Position numbers and translations under genes: made by a program. This document shows positions 43,153-50,943 of a stretch of DNA of 64,000 nt, in pieces. This DNA is from Phenylobacterium conjunctum (GTDB lineage: Bacteria; Pseudomonadota; Alphaproteobacteria; Caulobacterales; Caulobacteraceae), in contig NZ_JBHTLQ010000020.1 of the NCBI RefSeq assembly GCF_042679085.1, positions 1 through 64,000 of the forward strand, in the 5' to 3' direction. The notes under the pieces are model-generated. The model was not told the DNA's origin. It searched no databases and saw only the letters and a list, made by a program, of their open reading frames with translations. Numbering within the stretch: the stretch's first letter is position 1; every line of letters starts with the position of its first letter.

Positions 43153-43731
43153 TCAACGCGTGGCGAGGACGGCCATGTCCGATGCCATGTCGAGGAGAAC
43201 CCATCCATAGGCGCCGACCGCCGGAAGCGCCGTCGTGGCGATGCCGAACGCGCGGCCGCCCGCACCACGCGGATAGCCGCGCAGGAAGGTCGCGCGCCCG
43301 AGGCTGAACAGGATCACGGTCGCGACAATATAGGCCAGCGCGGCCTCGCCGCCGACGGTGGCCAGCGCGAGCATGCCGACGCTCGTGATGAACGCCTGTT
43401 CGAGGGTGTTCTGCAGGAAGGCCTTCGGCACCGCCAGGCGCCGGCTCGGCGGTCCGTAGGCCGAACCGGCGTTGTCCTCGGCGGACCTGAACCGCACCTT
43501 GGCCACCATCCGCACGCCCAGCACGACCCAGAGCGCAATCACGAGGTCGGCCCTCAGCGCGAAGGCGAGACGCTCGTCGAGGGCTTCCGGAAAGGTGAAG
43601 ATCCTGGGCAAGCCGAGGCTCGCGAACACGAGAGTGGGCGCGCAGACGGCGAAGGCCAGGAGAGCCTGCCGGACGACGGCCCCCTGCTCCTTCGGGAGAT
43701 CAACATGCGGCGGCGCGAGCGGCTGTGTCAT
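43153..43731 (-). CDS. MAPEG-family membrane protein
   Basis: A 192-residue membrane protein with about four spans. The middle and end fit MAPEG proteins: Ala-Phe-Leu-Gln-Asn-Thr-Leu-Glu-Gln-Ala-Phe, Phe-Ser-Leu-Gly-Arg-x-Thr-Phe-Leu-Arg-Gly-Tyr, and Gly-Arg-Ala-Phe-Gly near the last span. MAPEG enzymes act on eicosanoids or glutathione conjugates, but bacterial roles vary. It starts 4 bp inside the end of the TPR-methyltransferase gene, so both are co-translated within the metal-exporter operon. Confidence 0.72.
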   Translation of the reverse strand: MTQPLAPPHVDLPKEQGAVVRQALLAFAVCAPTLVFASLGLPRIFTFPEALDERLAFALRADLVIALWVVLGVRMVAKVRFRSAEDNAGSAYGPPSRRLAVPKAFLQNTLEQAFITSVGMLALATVGGEAALAYIVATVILFSLGRATFLRGYPRGAGGRAFGIATTALPAVGAYGWVLLDMASDMAVLATR

Positions 43732-46004
43732 CTCCTTGGCCTCCTTGGACGCGCCCACAGCCGGTAGGTGTCCCCGAAGACCTCGGGATGCTGGAGCTCG
43801 TGGCGGTGCAGAGCCTCCAGGTCGCGAAGCGCCCCCCGTCGCGGGTTTTCCGTGAGGTATCGCGCCTCGTCCGCCGCATGGCCGAACCGCACGCCGAGAA
43901 ACTCGAGGCCGGCGGCGCTCAGCAGCTCGCCGATCTGAGGGAGCGTGAAGCGATGCTCGTGGACGTGGAACAGCAGGTCCCGACAGTCGGAGAGCGTCCA
44001 GAAGTCGGAGGCCGGGCTCATGACCCGTTCCAGGGCCGGCGGCGCGCCGTCCAGCATGAGGTCCCGCCGCAGGGCGCGGATTCCATCCGCGTCATCACGG
44101 TAGCCGGAAGCCGCGATGTGGGCGCGCGCCGCGGTCACCGCCCGCCGGCCGATCTCGCTGTAGAGGCCGACGAAGAGGAACCCGTCGGGTCTGAGCAACG
44201 TGCCGAGGACCTGCAATCCCGTCGCCGGCTCGGCCATGTGATGCAGCACCCCGAAGCTGTCGATCAGGTCGAAGCGCTCCCCGAGCGACGGCAGGTCGAG
44301 GATGTCGGCTTGCAGGTGTTCCATTTCGGTGAGCCCGTAAGCGCGCGCCTTGCGCATGGCGTAGCCGAGACTGGCGGCGCTGAGGTCGATCGCCAGGATC
44401 GAGGCGCCGCGGTAGGTGGTCGCCACGCGCATGGTCTCGAGGCCCGTGCCGCAGCCGGCGACCAGCACGCGGGGGCGGGCGAGATCCGGGATCTCCCCGG
44501 CCGGCAGGTCTGGCAAGGCGCTCTGGATCGCCCTTCGGAAGGGCAGCGGCTCGCCGAAGCTGCAGCGGGTCCAGCGCGGGTAAGGGTTCTGCTCGTACTG
44601 TTGCTGGACGGTGCGCGAGATGGCGTCGGTCGGGGGTTTGAGAATCTGCAGCTTCGCGCGCAGTGCGGCTTCCTCCGCCGGCTCGCTGAGCTGCTCGCGA
44701 AGGAGGTCTGCGAGCGCCGGCAGGGCGGCGCTCTGGAGACGCGCAGCGAGCGGCGTTGTGGCCAGCGGGCGATAGGCCGCGACAATCGCGATTTTGGTGA
44801 GATCGCCGCCCTGCTCTCCGATATCGTCACGATCGAGGGCCGTGATCAGATTGGCCACACGGGCCTGCTCGTCCGACGCGGCGAACAGGACATATTCATT
44901 GAGGAACGCCTGCCGGGCCAGCGCGGCGGCGAGGCCCAGCTCCTCCTCCAGGACTCCGGGGTCCGCCTCGGCAAGATCGAGAAGATCGCTTCGTAGCTGC
45001 ACGAGCGGCAGCTCGATCGCGACATCCGGGATCGGCGCGCCCGTCAGGAGGGTTCGGAAGAGCGGATCTTGCACGAGCCGCGTGGCGGTCGCGGCCTCGC
45101 GCTCCAGCGTCTGCGCAGTCTCACGCGGAGCCCCCACGATCGACTCCAGCAGCCGATCGATCTGCGGCTCCTGCCGCAACACCGCAATGGCCGCCGTCGC
45201 CAGGTTACGGGGATTGACGTCCGGCCGGTCGAACAGCTGCAGCAGGATGTTTCGGAAGCGGGCCGTCGCGGGCGCCACCCGCGTGTGTCGAAGCGCGCCG
45301 GCCAGTCGCCGCCAGGCCTCGGCGTCCCCCGGCGCTGCTTCGACGGCTTGGGCAAGCAGGGCCAGCCCATCCGGGCCTTGACCGAGCTGCAGGCGCGCCA
45401 GCCCGAGGTTCGCCAGCAGGATCGCCCGCAGGGGATGGCCCGCCGGCGCGGCCTTGCAGCCGGCTTCGAAGCGCTCCGCAGCCGCGGCGGCGTCGCCCTT
45501 CTGGAGGCGCAACAGGCCCAGACCGTTGAGCGCGGCCAACATTGCGGGCGCTCGTTCCAGAGCGGCGCGGTAGCAGCGCTCCGCCTGCGTCCCCTGCCCC
45601 ATCAGACGGTAAGCGTCGCCGCCAGAGGCATGGGCCTCGGCGAAGTCGGGTTTCAGAGCCGCGGCCTGTAGGAAGAACTTCGCCGCCGCCTCGTAGGCCT
45701 GCAGCCGGCGATGAGCTTCGCCCAGATTGAATTGGATGAACGGGTTCTTCGGCTGGCCGCCTGCCGCCTGTTGAAACCATGCGATCGCCTCGGCCGAGCG
45801 CCCGGTGTTCATGGCGACGGTGCCGAGGACGTTCAGCGCCGAGGGGTCCAGCGGCTGGGCCGCAAGAACCTTTCGGGCATAGAGCTCGGCCTCGGTCCAT
45901 CGACCGGCGTTCGCGTGCGCGACCGCCTGCTGCAAGTCGGCCAGGACCTGTGGTGGCGGACCGTCTGGCGCCCGGGCCCGCACTGGAGGCGAAAGCCGTC
46001 TCAT
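43728..46004 (-). CDS. TPR-repeat protein with C-terminal SAM methyltransferase domain
   Basis: A 758-residue fusion. Residues about 14-260 are tetratricopeptide repeats (several helices with Ala-x-x-x-Phe-x-x-Ala patterns). A linker of unknown fold follows. The C-terminal part (about 500-720) is a class I methyltransferase with Val-Leu-Val-Ala-Gly-Cys-Gly-Thr-Gly-Leu-Glu-Thr as SAM site, Ile-Leu-Ala-Ile-Asp-Leu-Ser, and Gly-Val-Leu-His-His-Met. The target is unknown, perhaps protein or peptide. It starts 7 bp after the HMA-CDF gene and shares its MerR-type promoter. Confidence 0.85.
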   Translation of the reverse strand: MRRLSPPVRARAPDGPPPQVLADLQQAVAHANAGRWTEAELYARKVLAAQPLDPSALNVLGTVAMNTGRSAEAIAWFQQAAGGQPKNPFIQFNLGEAHRRLQAYEAAAKFFLQAAALKPDFAEAHASGGDAYRLMGQGTQAERCYRAALERAPAMLAALNGLGLLRLQKGDAAAAAERFEAGCKAAPAGHPLRAILLANLGLARLQLGQGPDGLALLAQAVEAAPGDAEAWRRLAGALRHTRVAPATARFRNILLQLFDRPDVNPRNLATAAIAVLRQEPQIDRLLESIVGAPRETAQTLEREAATATRLVQDPLFRTLLTGAPIPDVAIELPLVQLRSDLLDLAEADPGVLEEELGLAAALARQAFLNEYVLFAASDEQARVANLITALDRDDIGEQGGDLTKIAIVAAYRPLATTPLAARLQSAALPALADLLREQLSEPAEEAALRAKLQILKPPTDAISRTVQQQYEQNPYPRWTRCSFGEPLPFRRAIQSALPDLPAGEIPDLARPRVLVAGCGTGLETMRVATTYRGASILAIDLSAASLGYAMRKARAYGLTEMEHLQADILDLPSLGERFDLIDSFGVLHHMAEPATGLQVLGTLLRPDGFLFVGLYSEIGRRAVTAARAHIAASGYRDDADGIRALRRDLMLDGAPPALERVMSPASDFWTLSDCRDLLFHVHEHRFTLPQIGELLSAAGLEFLGVRFGHAADEARYLTENPRRGALRDLEALHRHELQHPEVFGDTYRLWARPRRPRR

Positions 46005-46011
46005 CCGACGT

Positions 46012-46884
46012 TCACGCGGCGCTCAGCGACCGCGCTTCCCGCAGGTCCGTGCGGGCGTCGCGAATGATCGACCAGGCGGACTGGAGGAAGAGCCCCGAAA
46101 TGATCACCGCCACCACGAGATCGGGCCAAGCGGTCCTGGTCCAGAACACGAGGCCAGCGGCGATCACGACGGCGAGGTTGCCCAGGGCGTCGTTGCGCGA
46201 GAAGAGCCAGACGGCGCGAACATTGGCGTCGCCGGCGCGGTGTGGGATCAAGATGAGCGCCGCTGCGACATTGGCCACGAGCGCGATGACCCCAAACACG
46301 CCCATGAGCTCGGCTTCCGGCTGGTTCAGGACGAGGACGCGGTAGGCCGTGTTCAGGAGCACGCCCACGCCCAGCGCCGCCAGGAAGAGACCTTGGATCA
46401 ACGCCGAGCGGGCCCGCCAGACGAGCGACCAGCCGATCGCCAGCAGACCTAAGAACGTGATCAGTCCGTCACCCATGAAATCGAGGGCGTCGGCCTTCAG
46501 CGCCTGGGAACGGGCGACAAACCCCGCGACGATCTCCACCAAGCCGTAGCCGACGTTGATCAGCACCACGATCCAGAGGGCCCGCCGGTAGGCCGGCGTG
46601 ATGTGGCTGAGGTCCTTTGGAAGCTCATCCGGGTCGGCCGTCGCCGGACTTCCTTCGCGATCAAGATGGTAGCCGAGCTCCGTCACCGTCGCCTCCACCG
46701 CCGGCGAGCGCCTGGCCGCGTCATCGACCTTCACGGTCATCATCGAAGAGGCGATGGAGACACGCGCCTCTTCCACACCCGGCAACTTGGTAACGGCGGC
46801 CTGGATCTTTTCGGCGCAGCTCGAACAGTCCATGCCGGTGACCCGGTAACGGAGCGTCCCTGCGGCCGCCGTCGTACTCGACAT
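46012..46884 (-). CDS. Cation exporter: HMA domain fused to CDF transporter
   Basis: A 290-residue fusion. Residues 10-75 are an HMA domain with Gly-Met-Asp-Cys-Ser-Ser-Cys at 17-23. Residues about 95-280 are a cation diffusion facilitator with six spans; the metal-site motif in helix II is Asp-Ala-Leu-Asp-Phe-Met-Gly-Asp and in helix V Asn-Asp-Ala-Leu-Gly-Asn. The usual cytoplasmic CDF C-terminal domain is absent, so the N-terminal HMA may replace it for metal capture. Substrate likely Zn, Cd or Pb. Its promoter at 46906-46936 has the shared MerR-type operator. Confidence 0.88.
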   Translation of the reverse strand: MSSTTAAAGTLRYRVTGMDCSSCAEKIQAAVTKLPGVEEARVSIASSMMTVKVDDAARRSPAVEATVTELGYHLDREGSPATADPDELPKDLSHITPAYRRALWIVVLINVGYGLVEIVAGFVARSQALKADALDFMGDGLITFLGLLAIGWSLVWRARSALIQGLFLAALGVGVLLNTAYRVLVLNQPEAELMGVFGVIALVANVAAALILIPHRAGDANVRAVWLFSRNDALGNLAVVIAAGLVFWTRTAWPDLVVAVIISGLFLQSAWSIIRDARTDLREARSLSAA

Positions 46885-46905
46885 GCGAATTCTCCTGACC
46901 GGGGC

Positions 46906-46936
46906 ACCCTACTTGATCTAGCGGCTAGAGGATCAA
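46906..46936 (-). promoter_or_regulatory. MerR-type promoter 2 for the HMA-CDF operon
   Basis: On the minus strand TTGATC (complement of 46931-46936), then a 19-bp spacer starting CTCTAGCCGCTAGA, then TAGGGT (complement of 46906-46911). The dyad CTCTAG-CCG-CTAGA directly after the -35 matches the placement of PbrR/CadR-type operators. The gene start is 22 bp downstream. Confidence 0.75.
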
Positions 46937-46978
46937 GCCGTTGCGGCGCGTTTTTTCGCAGGCTCGCGGAGGCGCCTC

Positions 46979-47009
46979 TTGATCCTCTAGCGGCTTGAGC
47001 ATGCATCCT
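46979..47009 (+). promoter_or_regulatory. MerR-type promoter 3 for the cytochrome c/FTR1 gene
   Basis: TTGATC (46979-46984), 19-bp spacer beginning CTCTAGCGGCTTGAG, then CATCCT (47004-47009). The first 21 bases (-35 plus the start of the spacer) are identical to promoter 1 at 40542. It faces away from promoter 2 with 42 bp between the -35 boxes. The predicted transcription start near 47016 fits ATG 47050. Confidence 0.72.
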
Positions 47010-47049
47010 GTTGTTGAGACCTATTCGCAGTCGCACTCAGGACGCTTCG

Positions 47050-48135
47050 ATGCTGGCGCTCGCTCGCCTCTTCCTTGCGGTCGCCCTGCTGGCGGTCGCG
47101 AATCTTCCCCAGGCCGCCCGGGCCCGAGACGCCACCCCCTCGCCGGAGGTGGCTTGGCGCCTGCTGGACTATATCGCCGTGGATTACCCCGGCGCCGTCT
47201 CCAAAGGCCGGATCATCAGCGAGGCCGAGTATGCGGAGATGCGGGAATTCTCCGCCTCCGTGCGCAGCCGCATCGGCGGCCTGCCGGCAAGTTCGGCGAA
47301 ACCGCAGCTCCTTACGGAGGCCAACGCGCTCATCGCATCGGTGGATCAGCGCGCGGAGCCTGCGGACGTGGCGCGACAGGCCCGGACCCTCGCAACCGAT
47401 CTACTCAAGGCCTACCCCGTGCCGCTGGCGCCGCAGCAGGCGCCGGACCTCGCCCGGGGGGCGGCCCTCTATGCCGAGCAGTGCGCGTCTTGTCACGGCG
47501 CCGGCGGTAAGTGTGACGGTCCGAACGCCAAAGGGCTGGAGCCGCCGCCGATCGCCTTCACCGACCTGGCGCGCGCCAGGGAACGCAGCCTCTTTGGTCT
47601 CTACCAGGTGATCGGTCAGGGGCTCGACGGCACGGCGATGGCGAGCTTCGCCCATCTGTCGTCCGAAGACCGCTGGGCCCTCGCCTACTATGTGGGGAGC
47701 CTCGCCTATTCGCGAGAGGCCGAGCGGGCCGGCGAGCAGGCTTGGCGCGCCGGGCCACAGATGCGAGGCGTCGTGCCCGATCTGCAGGCGCTCACCCAGA
47801 CCACCCCCGCGGCGCTCGCCGCTCGCGTGGGCGAGCCGCAAGCGAACCAGCTCATGGCCTATCTGCGCCGTCATCCGGAGGCTGTGGCGACCCAGTCAGC
47901 CGGCGGTCTGGATGTCGCGCGCCAAAAGCTCGCCCAGAGCCTTGCGGCCTACCGGGCTGGCGATCGCAAGCGGGCGGAGGAGCTGGCGCTGTCGGCCTAT
48001 CTCGACGGCTTTGAGCCTGTCGAACCTCTGCTGCGCGCGCGCGACGGCGCGCTGATGGCCAAGGTCGAGGGCGCCATGGGCGAGCTGCGGGCGAGCCTTA
48101 ACCGCGGGGCGCCGCCGGCCGAGGTGGCCGCGTAG
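47050..48135 (+). CDS. Cytochrome c part of a PbrT/FTR1-type permease (ends at in-frame amber)
   Basis: A 361-residue protein with signal peptide (1-25) and a cytochrome c domain carrying the haem site Cys-Ala-Ser-Cys-His at 145-149. In the family of cytochrome c/FTR1 iron and lead permeases (PbrT-like) this region is the N-terminal half of one long protein. Here the frame stops at TAG (48133-48135), and the same frame continues right after it into the permease domain. A CAG-to-TAG change would explain it. The gene is driven by MerR-type promoter 3. It may be a broken permease or a now separate cytochrome. Confidence 0.8.
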   Translation: MLALARLFLAVALLAVANLPQAARARDATPSPEVAWRLLDYIAVDYPGAVSKGRIISEAEYAEMREFSASVRSRIGGLPASSAKPQLLTEANALIASVDQRAEPADVARQARTLATDLLKAYPVPLAPQQAPDLARGAALYAEQCASCHGAGGKCDGPNAKGLEPPPIAFTDLARARERSLFGLYQVIGQGLDGTAMASFAHLSSEDRWALAYYVGSLAYSREAERAGEQAWRAGPQMRGVVPDLQALTQTTPAALAARVGEPQANQLMAYLRRHPEAVATQSAGGLDVARQKLAQSLAAYRAGDRKRAEELALSAYLDGFEPVEPLLRARDGALMAKVEGAMGELRASLNRGAPPAEVAA

Positions 48136-48153
48136 GTCCGCGGGCTCGAGGCC

Positions 48154-48999
48154 TTGTTCGATGAGGCCGCTCGCGCGCTCGCGCCGGAGCAGGCCAGCGC
48201 CGCCTCGAGCTTCCTGGGCGCCTTCACCATTCTGCTGCGCGAAGGCGTCGAGGCGCTGCTGATCGTGATCGCCATGATCGCCTTCCTGCGGAAGGCCGAG
48301 CGCCAGGACGTGCTTGCCTATGTGCATGGTGGCTGGATCACGGCGCTCGTGGCGGGCGGGCTCACCTGGGCGGCCGCGACCTACCTGATCTCGATCAGCG
48401 GGGCGAGCCGTGAGCTCACCGAGGGGTTCGGCTCGCTGGTCTCGGCAGTCGTGCTGATCTCGGTGGGCGTCTGGATGCACGGGAAGGCGCAAGCCGGCGC
48501 CTGGCAGGCCTACATTCGCGACAAGCTGTCGGCGGCGCTCTCGAAGCGGTCGGCCTGGTTCCTGTTCCTGCTGGCCTTCATCGTTGTCTACCGGGAGGTC
48601 TTCGAGACCATCCTCTTCTACGCCGCCCTCTGGAGCCAAGGTGGTCAGCTCGCCATGCTGTCGGGCGCCGCTCTGGCCGTGGCCAGCCTGGCGGTGATCG
48701 CCTGGGCGCTCCTAACCTACAGCAAACGCCTGCCCGTCGCGCAGTTCTTCTCCTACAGCTCGATCCTGATCGCGGTGCTGGCTGTCGTGCTCACCGGCAA
48801 GGGCGTCGCGGGGCTGCAGGAGGCGGGGATGCTGGACGTGCGGCCCCTGGCCGCCCTGCCCCGCATCGAGGTGCTCGGTGTCTTCCCGACCTGGGAAGGG
48901 CTCATGGCCCAGCTCCTGACGCTGACGGCGGTAGTGGTTGGGTTCTGGGCGGCGGGCCGGCGCGCCCAGGCTGCGGCCCGCCTGCGGGTCGATCCTTGA
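48154..48999 (+). CDS. FTR1-family permease part, downstream of in-frame amber codon
   Basis: A 281-residue part with about seven spans. Two FTR1 signatures of the REXXE type are present: Leu-Arg-Glu-Gly-Val-Glu-Ala at about 28-34 and Tyr-Arg-Glu-Val-Phe-Glu-Thr. It is in the same frame as the cytochrome c part, separated by TAG and six codons. If translated alone it would need the TTG at 48154, which has only a weak ribosome site, or reinitiation. FTR1/PbrT proteins import Fe or Pb. The permease domain itself is intact. Confidence 0.8.
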   Translation: MFDEAARALAPEQASAASSFLGAFTILLREGVEALLIVIAMIAFLRKAERQDVLAYVHGGWITALVAGGLTWAAATYLISISGASRELTEGFGSLVSAVVLISVGVWMHGKAQAGAWQAYIRDKLSAALSKRSAWFLFLLAFIVVYREVFETILFYAALWSQGGQLAMLSGAALAVASLAVIAWALLTYSKRLPVAQFFSYSSILIAVLAVVLTGKGVAGLQEAGMLDVRPLAALPRIEVLGVFPTWEGLMAQLLTLTAVVVGFWAAGRRAQAAARLRVDP

Positions 49000-49193
49000 T
49001 GATCGAGCGCAAGGAGCAGGGCTGGCGGCCGAGTCCTCAGACCCGCGACTTGAATGGGGCGGCTGATCGGAGCCCGCCTTAGCCAACCGCCACGTTCAAG
49101 TCGGGCCTCGGGTGATCGCGTAGCTTCCTCCCTGCTACAGGTCGAGGGAGCTTTCATGCTTAGGGTTTTGCGGGCGGCGTACGCCCCGCGTTC

Positions 49194-49340
49194 ATGTTCG
49201 GGTTCATCGGCGCCGCGCTGGCGCTCGTTGCGAGCGGCCTGCCCTTGGCTTGGCTCGCCGCACTTCTGGGCGCCGCCAGCGACAGCCGCGCCCGGGTGGA
49301 CGACATCTGGCGGCCTATGACGCTGAGCCGAACAACTTGA
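49194..49340 (+). CDS. Possible small membrane peptide
   Basis: A 48-residue frame beginning Met-Phe-Gly-Phe-Ile-Gly with one hydrophobic segment (about 3-27) and a charged tail. No clear ribosome site. It overlaps the end of the small minus-strand frame at 49315. Kept at low confidence because its membrane-like composition is better than chance. Confidence 0.3.
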   Translation: MFGFIGAALALVASGLPLAWLAALLGAASDSRARVDDIWRPMTLSRTT

Positions 49341-49419
49341 GCAGGAGCACAAAGACAAGCGCGGCGGCCGGTAGGATCGCGAGCCGGATCCAGGGGTTCA
49401 GGTGCCTGAGGTGTTTCAT
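49315..49419 (-). CDS. Possible 34-residue membrane peptide
   Basis: From ATG 49419: a basic start (Met-Lys-His-Leu-Arg-His), then a single hydrophobic segment (about 10-29) and the end Phe-Gly-Ser-Ala-Ser. The layout is that of small inner-membrane peptides. The ribosome site is weak. Function unknown. Confidence 0.35.
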   Translation of the reverse strand: MKHLRHLNPWIRLAILPAAALVFVLLLKLFGSAS

Positions 49420-49474
49420 TTGTCGCCCTGTTGACCGCGAGCGGGCACCACCTGCGGCCTCCGCCATCCGAACG

Positions 49475-49699
49475 TCACGATCGCGGTTCCGTCGGCGTCG
49501 CCTGGCGTTGGTCGCGATCGCGGGCGTCAATCGTCTCCATACCCGGCGACGGCTTCGGCGTCGGGCTTGGACTTTCGCCGGGAGCGCCCCACATCGGGCC
49601 GGGTCGACTTGCGGGGCCCATCTTTCCGCAGGCGCTGAGCGCCAGGGCGACGGCCAGAAGGCAGGCGGCCTGGAGCGGCTTGCGTCGTAGGTGGTTCAT
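49475..49699 (-). CDS. Small Pro-rich lipoprotein
   Basis: A 74-residue lipoprotein: basic start, hydrophobic signal and lipobox Ala-Leu-Ser-Ala-Cys with Cys 24 lipidated. The mature part (Gly-Lys-Met-Gly-Pro, then Pro/Ser/Arg-rich) is disordered. No domain. It follows the CusF-like gene at 49762 on the same strand with 62 bp between. Function unknown. Confidence 0.6.
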   Translation of the reverse strand: MNHLRRKPLQAACLLAVALALSACGKMGPASRPGPMWGAPGESPSPTPKPSPGMETIDARDRDQRQATPTEPRS

Positions 49700-49761
49700 T
49701 CGCATCTCCGTTGCCGAACGATTGGGGGCGGTCGGGCCGCGCGGCCCGCTGTCGTGAACGG

Positions 49762-50289
49762 TCATGGCCGAGGCCGCGGGACGACGTTGGCCGATGGGCT
49801 TGGATCGGCGACGTCAGGGGCGCGGACCTCAGGTCCCGCGACCATCCGCGGCGAGAACGGCCTGAGGTCGGCGATCTGCTGGCTCTCGAGACGGAAGCGG
49901 ACCTTGTCGCCGGGCGCCACGCCGGCGAGGAGCGACGACTTGGCGACGCCGAACGGCTTCGTCCCACCCGGCCAATTCAGGCTCTCGATCGGCTCATAGG
50001 CGATGGTGACCCGCCCCGCCTCTACATCAAGGGTCTGTACGACCCCGACCGCCACTACATCGCTCATCTTGAAGGGGGCCTGTGGCGGGGGCGGCGGACT
50101 GCGCACGTGCGTCGACGGACGACTCGGCGCCCGGGAGACCGGCGGTGGGCGCCCCTGGCCGGGGCGACCATTTGTACCGCGGCCGTATTGGGCGAGGGCC
50201 GGCGTCGCCGCCATGAGCGCCACCAGCAGGAGGGGGGCGACCGAGTGCCGAGTGGGCGCCGCGATCGACGGCATCGGGAGGCGGATCAT
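49762..50289 (-). CDS. CusF-fold periplasmic protein lacking the copper-site methionines
   Basis: A 175-residue protein with a signal peptide (about 1-34) and a Pro/Arg-rich linker. The C-terminal domain (about 75-145) follows CusF: Gly-Val-Val-Gln-Thr-Leu-Asp-Val-Glu-Ala-Gly-Arg-Val-Thr, then Leu-Asn-Trp-Pro-Gly-Gly-Thr-Lys-Pro-Phe and Gly-Asp-Lys-Val-Arg-Phe. The copper motif Trp-Pro-x-Met-x-Met has become Trp-Pro-Gly-Gly-Thr-Lys: Trp is kept but both Met are lost. It may no longer bind Cu(I) or may bind another ligand. It overlaps the upstream lipoprotein gene by 4 bp. Confidence 0.7.
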   Translation of the reverse strand: MIRLPMPSIAAPTRHSVAPLLLVALMAATPALAQYGRGTNGRPGQGRPPPVSRAPSRPSTHVRSPPPPPQAPFKMSDVVAVGVVQTLDVEAGRVTIAYEPIESLNWPGGTKPFGVAKSSLLAGVAPGDKVRFRLESQQIADLRPFSPRMVAGPEVRAPDVADPSPSANVVPRPRP

Positions 50290-50885
50290 GACGTCGCCGC
50301 GGGCCGCCGGATGAGCGGCTCTAGGTTCTGCTGGACCGCGCGGGCGTCGAAGGCGCGCGGATCGCCGGCTGGCTTCAAGCCCCGCCGCAGCAGGATTTCC
50401 GCCGTGGCGGTGAACCGCTCGACGGTGCGGACATCGAGCCCACTGGCCCACCCCGGATAGAGGCCCCCGCCGGGACCGAAGCCGTGCAACCCCGCATGTC
50501 CGAACCCGTGGCGTCCGCCGTGCCCCAGTCCGTGGCCGAACCCATGGCCCCAGCCTCCGAAGGCCGAAACGCCCCCGTAGCCGCTGACGGCGGAGGCGTA
50601 GGCCTTGCGGTCTGTGGCCCGGTCGGCGAGCTCGAACCAGTCATACCCGCGCGCGAGGGTGAGCTCTGCGGCTCGATAGAGCAGTCCCACCTCCACGGTC
50701 TCGCGGGAGGTAAGGGTGTTGCCGGCAAAGGAGACGCGGAGACGGTCGGGCTCCACCTGGGTGTCCGTGTAGCCGCCGCTCACTGGCCCACGGCTGACCT
50801 GCGGCTGATAGGGGGTGACCGTGGCGCAGCTCGCGAGCAGCGCGGCGCCGGCCACAAGCGACAGAAGTCGAAGAGGGTGTGTCAT
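50286..50885 (-). CDS. Lipoprotein of the CC0125/CC1285 type, copy A
   Basis: A 199-residue lipoprotein with lipobox Leu-Ala-Ser-Cys-Ala at about 17-21. The mature protein has Thr-Pro-Tyr-Gln-Pro, Gly-Gly-Tyr, Val-Ser-Phe-Ala-Gly-Asn-Thr-Leu-Thr-Ser-Arg-Glu-Thr-Val-Glu and Leu-Ala-Arg-Gly-Tyr-Asp-Trp-Phe, a family common in Caulobacterales. A Gly/His-rich insert (about 105-140) is unusual. A close relative is at 57174-57770 without the same insert. Function unknown; probably outer membrane. Confidence 0.85.
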   Translation of the reverse strand: MTHPLRLLSLVAGAALLASCATVTPYQPQVSRGPVSGGYTDTQVEPDRLRVSFAGNTLTSRETVEVGLLYRAAELTLARGYDWFELADRATDRKAYASAVSGYGGVSAFGGWGHGFGHGLGHGGRHGFGHAGLHGFGPGGGLYPGWASGLDVRTVERFTATAEILLRRGLKPAGDPRAFDARAVQQNLEPLIRRPAATS

Positions 50886-50943
50886 GTTGCATCTCCGCGC
50901 TGGCGCGGAGCTCCTGTGGAGGGGGACTGAGGACGGGCGAGTG

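Noticed and set aside
48133..48135. Amber codon as pyrrolysine or programmed readthrough
   Set aside because: No pyrrolysine genes or stimulatory structure were seen, and a simple CAG-to-TAG change explains it better.
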